Assembly (NCBI GenBank): GCA_964017185.1
Contig: OZ024869.1
Coordinates: 53,656,761-53,720,760 of the forward strand
Direction of reading: 5' to 3'
Source of the DNA: Rugalucina vietnamica
Lineage: Eukaryota; Mollusca; Bivalvia; Lucinida; Lucinidae
DNA length: 64,000 nt
Of this stretch, positions 58,318 to 64,000 are shown piece by piece. The position numbers and the translations under genes were made by a program. How positions within the stretch are numbered: the stretch's first letter is position 1; each line of letters starts with the position of its first letter. A model generated the notes under the pieces. The model did not search any database and was not told the origin of the DNA. It saw only the letters and a list, made by a program, of their open reading frames with translations.

Positions 58318-58704
58318 ATAATTACTGTGTAAAAACACCTATAGACTGGTGTATGAATAATTACTGTGTGAAAACATTCTGTGGAATAGTGAACAGACAC
58401 AGTGTGCACAATCTGGGCCTGATTGAATTCAGTCCCAGAGTGCAGTCCGTGGGCATGAAACCTGTGCTAAAATATGGGTGTGATGTAGTGCTAAGGAGAT
58501 GCTTCGGTCGCGGAATATGGTTGTGTAATAGCTTAAAACAGTTTTTAGGGCATTAGTGTAGATTTGTATATATTGTACAAGAAATTTTTACCTTAAAAGA
58601 ATCATGATGAAAATGTTGCAGAGGGACCTTAGAGAAGCCCCATCTATGACTATGATGTAATGGTGACACTTTTGCATTCTTTGTATATTTGACAGAATAT
58701 TTAT

Positions 58705-61012
58705 TAGCTCACCTGAGCCGAAGGCTCACAGGTGAGCTTATAGGATAGGCAGGCATCCGGCGTCCGTCGTCGTCCGGCGTCGTCGTCCGTCCACAATTTC
58801 AAAGAAGAATATTTCTGAAGCTAGTGGGCCGATCTTGATCAAATTTAATGTGAACCATAATTGGGTTGGGGGATTGATGGTATTAGGTTTTGGAGCAGAT
58901 TGTATCAAAATTGTGGTTTCCATGGCAACAGATAGGTCCCATAGACTTACAATGGGAAAAACTAAAAAAATCTTCTTCTCTGAAACCACTAGGCCCACAG
59001 CTTTGATATTTGGTATGTAGCAATGGCTAATGGTCCTCTACATAAATTGTGCCATTCATGCCCCTGGGGTCAAATTTGGCCACGCCCTGGGGGGTCGATA
59101 GTCTCCATAGACTTACTATGGATAAAAAATTAAAAAATCTTCTTCTCTGAAACCACAGGGCCCACAGCTTTGATATTTGGTATGTGGCAATGGCTAATGG
59201 TCCTCTACATAAATTATGCCAGCCATGCCCCTGGGGTCAAATTTGGCCACGCCCCAGGGGTCGATAGTCTCCATAGACTTACAATTGGAAAAACTAAAAA
59301 AATCTTCTTCTCTGAAACCACTAGGCCCACAGCTTTGATATTTGGTATGTAGCAATGGGTAATGGTCCTCTACATAAATTGTGCCATTCATGCCCCTGGG
59401 GTCAAATTTGGCCACGCCCCGGGGGGTCGATAGTCTCCATGGACTTACTATGGGAAAAAAATCTTCTTCTCTGAAACCACAGGGCCCACAGCTTTGATAT
59501 TTTGTAGGTGGCAATGGCTAATGGTCCTCTACATAAATTGTGCCAATCATGCCCCTGGGGTCAAATTTGGCTACCCCCCGGGGGTCGATAGTCTCCATAG
59601 ACCTACAATAGGAAAAAAACTAAAAAAATCTTCTCTGAAACCACTAGGCCAACAGCTTTGATATTTGGTATGTAGCAATGGCTAATGGTCCTCTACATAA
59701 ATTGTGCCAATCATACCCCTGGGGTCAAATTTGGCTACCCCCCGGGGGTCGATAGTCTCCATAGACCTACAATAGGAAAAAAACTAAAAAAATCTTCTTC
59801 TCTGAAACCACTAGGCCAACAGCTTTGATATTTGGTATGTAGCAATGGCTAATGGTCCTCTACATAAATTGTGCCATTCGTGCCCCTGGGGTCAAATTTG
59901 GCCACACCCCGGGGGTCGATAGTCTCCATAGACTTACTATGGGAAAAAATTAAATAATCTTCTTCTCTGAAACCACAGGGCCCACAGCTTTGATATTTGG
60001 TATGTGGCAATGGCTAATGGTCCTCTACATAAATTGTGCCAGCCATGCCCCTGGGGTCAAATTTGGTCACGCCCCGGGGGTCGATAGTCTCCATAGACTT
60101 ACAATTGGAAAAACTAAAAAAATCTTCTTCTCTGAAACCACTAGGCCCACAGCTTTGATATTTGGTATGTAGCAATGGCTAATGGTCCTCTACATAAATT
60201 GTGCCATTCATGCCCCTGGGGTCAAATTTGGTCACGTCCCAGGGGGTCGATAGTCTCCATAGACTTACTATGGGAAAAAAATCTTCTTCTCTGAAACCAC
60301 AGGGCCCACAGCTTTGATATTTTGTATGTGGCAATGGCTAATGGTCCTCTACATAAATTGTGCAAATCTTGTCCCCGGGGTCAAATTTGGCCACGCCCCG
60401 GGGGTCGATAGTCTCCATAGACCTACAATAGGAAAAACTAAAAAAATCTTCTTCTCTGAAACCACTAGGCCCACAGCTTTGATATTTGGTATGTAGCAAT
60501 GGCTAATGGTCCTCTACATAAATTGTGCCATTCATGCCCCTGGGGTCAAATTTGGCCACGCCCCGGGGGTTGATAGTCTCCAAAGACTTACTATAGGAAA
60601 AAAATTAAAAAATCTTCTTCTCTGAAACCACAGGGCACACAGCTTTGATATTTTGTATGTGGCAATGGCTAATGGTCCTCTACATAAATTGTGCCAGCCA
60701 TGCCCCTGGGGTCAAATTTGGCCACGCCCCGGGGGTAGATAGTCTCCATTGACTTACAATGGGAAAAACTAACAAAAATCTTCTTCTCTGAAACCAAAAG
60801 GCCCAGAGCTTCTATATTTTGTATGTAGCAATGTTTGGTAATCCCCATTATAAATTGTGCCAGTCATGCCCCTGGGTCAAATTTGGCCATGCCCCGGGGG
60901 TCAATAGTGTCCATGCATAGACTTTCATTGGTCGATTCTCAATTAATTTAAATCTCATGAGCTTACAATGTGATAATCTCTCAGGTGAGCTACAGGACCA
61001 ATGGTCCTCTAG
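58705..61012 (+). mobile_element. Tandem-repeat element with AGCTCACCTG hairpin and CTAG end
   Basis: Begins with the hairpin AGCTCACCTGAGCC / GGCTCACAGGTGAGCT. Then come about 12 units of about 164 bp (CTTCTTCTCTGAAACCAC, CCTGGGGTCAAATTTGG, GGGGGTCGATAGTCTCC). It ends CAGGTGAGCTA, hairpin AGGACCAATGGTCCT and CTAG. A terminal hairpin followed directly by CTRR is the Helitron 3' signature, and tandem-repeat cores occur in Helentron-associated elements. The assignment is an inference. It lies in or beyond the 3' UTR of the short NuMA isoform. Confidence 0.75.
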
Positions 61013-62370
61013 TTTATAAATGGAATTGACAATGATTGGATTATGTTTTTATCATTGCATTCTGACTAATACTCCTAGTGAGATGGTAGACTATGTATGA
61101 ATTCATTGCAAATTTTTATGCCTTCTAGAATATTTCTTGTTCATGCATATTCAATAAACATAAAATTTCAAGTTCGAAGCATTTTGAGTTGTGTGACCTT
61201 TTATTTCTTCTTACAATTTAGATTGAACAAGTAACATAAAAATAGTCTTCAGAAGTCAATTTGAACTGTTCTCACTTCAGTGCTATTTTTAGCCTAGACA
61301 CAAACTATTTGTAGTAATACACCATGTAACCTTTACTGGTTTTTCACGAAACCAGGCCACTCTCATGTCAATGATCTCAAACATTTTTAAGTTTTCATAT
61401 CTCTTCATCTGTGGACTCATTTTCTATCATTCAGCTTTTCTATGTAGTCGTTTGTCTTCAATGGGATGCAACAGATTTGGTTTATGTGATCACATTTGCT
61501 AGTTTTCATTTTTGGTGGCTTACAAGATTTTAAGTTGCTTTTTTTTTACCAACTTTTCCTTTGTAAACTAAAGAGCTCAAAATTTCATCTTATATGTAGA
61601 ACAAATATGTTGCACTCACGAATTTCTGATTGTTCTCTCTGTCTTTCTGTATATCATCTTGAACAGATAAGGTCTTTACTTTGTGATAATTAAGGAATGC
61701 TTTGGTTATTTTTCAAGACTATATTGTGGGAATGAATTGAAAAGCCTTTTGTTGGTGGTGTACCCACTGAACAAGGTAATTCAAAATTGTTTTTTATGTA
61801 ATATTACAAATTTACCTTCAGTCAAAGCAAAATTATTGACACCAATTATCCGAAGACAACCAATGAAACAGAGTACAACCAACTTATATGAAATCAATAA
61901 TTAACAAAAGTTTGTGAATAATTGTCTTGGAACAACTTTGCCCAAATACAGCTTGTTCCCGTACAGGTATTTGTATTCTACAATGCTTTATTGATTTCAT
62001 CTGCGTTGGTTGTACTCAAGTTGTGTTTGTTGTCTCTGGATAACCAGTGTGTTATTGCCATGTCTGTTCTTCTCAATCATTTGCATGTTCATCGTTATAC
62101 ATAGTGTACAAATATTGTAAATATGAAATCATATTCATAACTTCAGGCAACATAAAGAAATCATAGCTTCCCATTTATTTATAGTCATCATTTATTGTCA
62201 TAGAAAAAATAAAATGTAGAAGTGTTATGATGTTTGTCGCTTATTTTTCAATGCCTACACATTTTCAGTAGATTGTCATTAAAGAAACAAGATTGTGTTC
62301 ATAAGCTTTGAATTATATTACTTGGTTGTTAGGCTAAGTTGGCCATGAATTGCTTCCACATCTTGCAGTA
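61013..62370. other. No recognisable gene
   Basis: AT-rich DNA. An AATAAA at 61153-61158 (TTCAATAAACATAAAATTTC) could end the short NuMA isoform transcript. Nothing else is supported. Confidence 0.4.
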
Positions 62371-62399
62371 TGCCCCCACCAGAGAAAAAGCAAAAAAAA

Positions 62400-62580
62400 A
62401 AAAAAAAGAACTTCAGTCCAAAAATAAAGGTCCTAGGGAGCGTCCTGGGCTTGATCCTCCCTTCAGGCACTTTGTGTCCTTGAGCAAGACAAAATGGCTC
62501 CCCAGAGTACTGATTTATACCCAGGATGCATTGCTCCATCCCAACGTTGACTGAGACTTTAACCTCAATACAAACATACA
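62400..62580 (+). repeat. SINE fragment
   Basis: Box-B-like GGCTTGATCC and the body phrase TGTCCTTGAGCAAGAC, as in the SINE at 12245-12420, preceded by an A-rich run. The tRNA head is not recognisable. Confidence 0.45.
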
Positions 62581-62694
62581 AAAAACATTCCTAGATTGTA
62601 CACCGTGCCAATGAAGAATGGATTTCACAAGTGCACCCTGCAGACATTTAAAAAATAAATGTACTTTCTAGTGTTAAGATTTGGTCATAAAATT

Positions 62695-62923
62695 GAGCCG
62701 CCTCGAAAACCAACAATGTGGTTTCCGACCAGGCCCGACACAAATCAACATGTGCAGTCACAGAAAAGAGCTAGAATCTTGAAATTCGGATTTAAGTAGA
62801 AGAGGAATTGTACTATCCGAGTAGCGAAAACAAAGGCGCTGATCAGCTTTGCAGTTACTGTGAAGCTGATCTGCGCCTTTGTTTTCGCATATGCAGATTG
62901 TTGGTTTTCCCATGGGGCGGCTC
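62695..62923 (+). mobile_element. GAGCCGC MITE
   Basis: 229 bp, GAGCCGCCTCGAAAACC ... CATGGGGCGGCTC, with hairpin GATCAGCTTTGCAGTTACTG. The flanks AATT / AAAT are not an exact duplication. Confidence 0.8.
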
Positions 62924-63017
62924 AAATATTTCTTAGCAGTTTAAATAGGAAGAATGTGCACTTAGAACATTTAATCTTTTGGTCTGGGTCTGGCTTAACA
63001 TTCCAGTCATCAATTTT

Positions 63018-64000
63018 TAGCTCACCTGAGCCGTTAGGCTCACAAGGTGAGCTTATAGGATGGCCATGATCCGTCGTCCGTCCGTCGTCGTCGTCGTCCA
63101 CCATTTTCAAAGATCTTCTTCTCTGAAACCACTTGGCCAATTAAAGCCAAATTTTATATGAAGCATCTATGGGAAGGGGGAACCAATGTGTTTATAAATA
63201 ATCCTGGTCACATGACCAAGATGGCCGCCACGCCCATATATGGTAAAAACCCTTCAAAATTCTTCTTCTCCGGAACCACTGGACCGATTTCAACGAAACT
63301 TGGCATGAAGCATCGGGGACAATGTGTTTATAAATTATGACCCATGGATGACCTTGACCTATTTTACGGCAAGGTCAACATACGTCGCCCATGCATTTGA
63401 ATGGGGAAAATTGTTAAAATGTCATTTGAAAGGCAAAACTTGCAGGAAATGGGCAAATGGACTGAAGGTAGGTAATTCTGAAAAAAAGTTGGACCCCAGG
63501 GGTTGGTCTGCCCCCACCCCGGGGCAATATACATGTATACTACAAAAATATTCAAAGATCTTCTTCTCTGATACAACTTGGCCAATCAAAGCCATATATG
63601 GTAGGAAGCATCTATGGGAAGGGGGAACCATTGTGTTTATAAATAATCCAGGTCACATGATCAAGATGGCCGCCATGACCATATATGGTAAAAACCCTTT
63701 AAAATTCTTCTTTTTCTCAACCAATGGACCGATTTCAACGAAATTTGGCATGAAGCATTGGGGACTGAAGTACTATAATGTGTTTATAAATTATGACCTT
63801 TGGATGACCTTGACCTATTTTACGGCAAGGTCAACATAGGTCACCAATGCATTGGAATGGGGAAAACTTAAAATGTCATTTAAAGTGAAAGTGTTGCAGG
63901 AAATGGGCAGTAGGACTGAATATTAATGATTCTGAAAAAAAATGGACCCCAGGGGCTCATTTGCCCCAACCCCGGGGCATTATACATGTATATCACCATA
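63018..64000 (+). mobile_element. Tandem-repeat element with AGCTCACCTG start, runs off window
   Basis: Begins TTAGCTCACCTGAGCC / GGCTCACAAGGTGAGCTTA and a GTC-rich stretch, as at 58705. It then has about 447-bp units (GATCTTCTTCTCTGA at 63112 and 63559; CAAGATGGCCGCC in each; GACCTTGACCTATTTTACGG in each). The second unit is cut by the window edge. Confidence 0.75.

Noticed and set aside
59170..60496. Repeated 60-codon frames reading MIFGMWQWLMVLYIN
   Set aside because: Chance translation of the 164-bp tandem repeat units.

Overview
This is metazoan nuclear DNA, most likely from a bivalve mollusc. It has spliced genes with GT-AG introns and no operons. There is a very dense mix of LINEs, tRNA-derived SINEs, palindromic MITEs and tandem-repeat elements that begin with an AGCTCACCTGAGCC hairpin, a style familiar from mollusc genomes. 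The taxon is an inference; no marker gene here fixes the species.

The right half is one host gene. About 24 coding exons on the + strand (28867-56142) join in frame into a predicted 2873-residue homologue of NuMA, the nuclear mitotic apparatus protein. It has an N-terminal hook/CH-like region, a huge coiled coil (one 3.3-kb exon at 40213-43554), the conserved LGN/Pins-binding segment (exon 52637-52923) and a Ser/Thr-Pro-rich basic tail. An internal donor in the last exon plus a small exon at 58258-58317 predict a second, shorter C-terminus. Introns and the 3' region are full of transposons.

The left half (1-28.7 kb) is nested transposon debris. A degraded, intron-containing hAT-type gene (330-2650, - strand) is split by a MITE with a 9-bp target duplication. 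A Tx1/L1-like LINE (2979-9934) lies between 16-bp duplications and itself carries a mariner-like MITE. Three further LINE families follow, each interrupted. The best-preserved element is a 3.5-kb Mutator-like (MULE) transposon at 14137-17652. It has matching terminal inverted repeats, a perfect 9-bp target duplication and one uninterrupted 994-codon gene that combines a MULE transposase, a SWIM finger, a Ulp1/C48 SUMO-type protease and a C-terminal PHD finger. A short motif with core GTGAC/GTCAC is clustered at both ends of this element and again, in both orientations, inside the coding sequence, where it encodes Pro-Val-Thr and Thr-Val-Thr repeats.

Other non-autonomous families can be delimited by their target duplications. 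A 200-250-bp palindromic family starting GAGCCGC (about 13 copies, 4-bp duplications) includes one copy inserted in another and several in the NuMA 3' region. Two elements are built of GGAATGGAC repeats (9-bp duplications). One 2.7-kb element has long TIRs (3-bp duplication). There are two hAT-like copies. Three elements with tandem-repeat cores look Helitron/Helentron-like: two end in CTAG and the third runs off the window.
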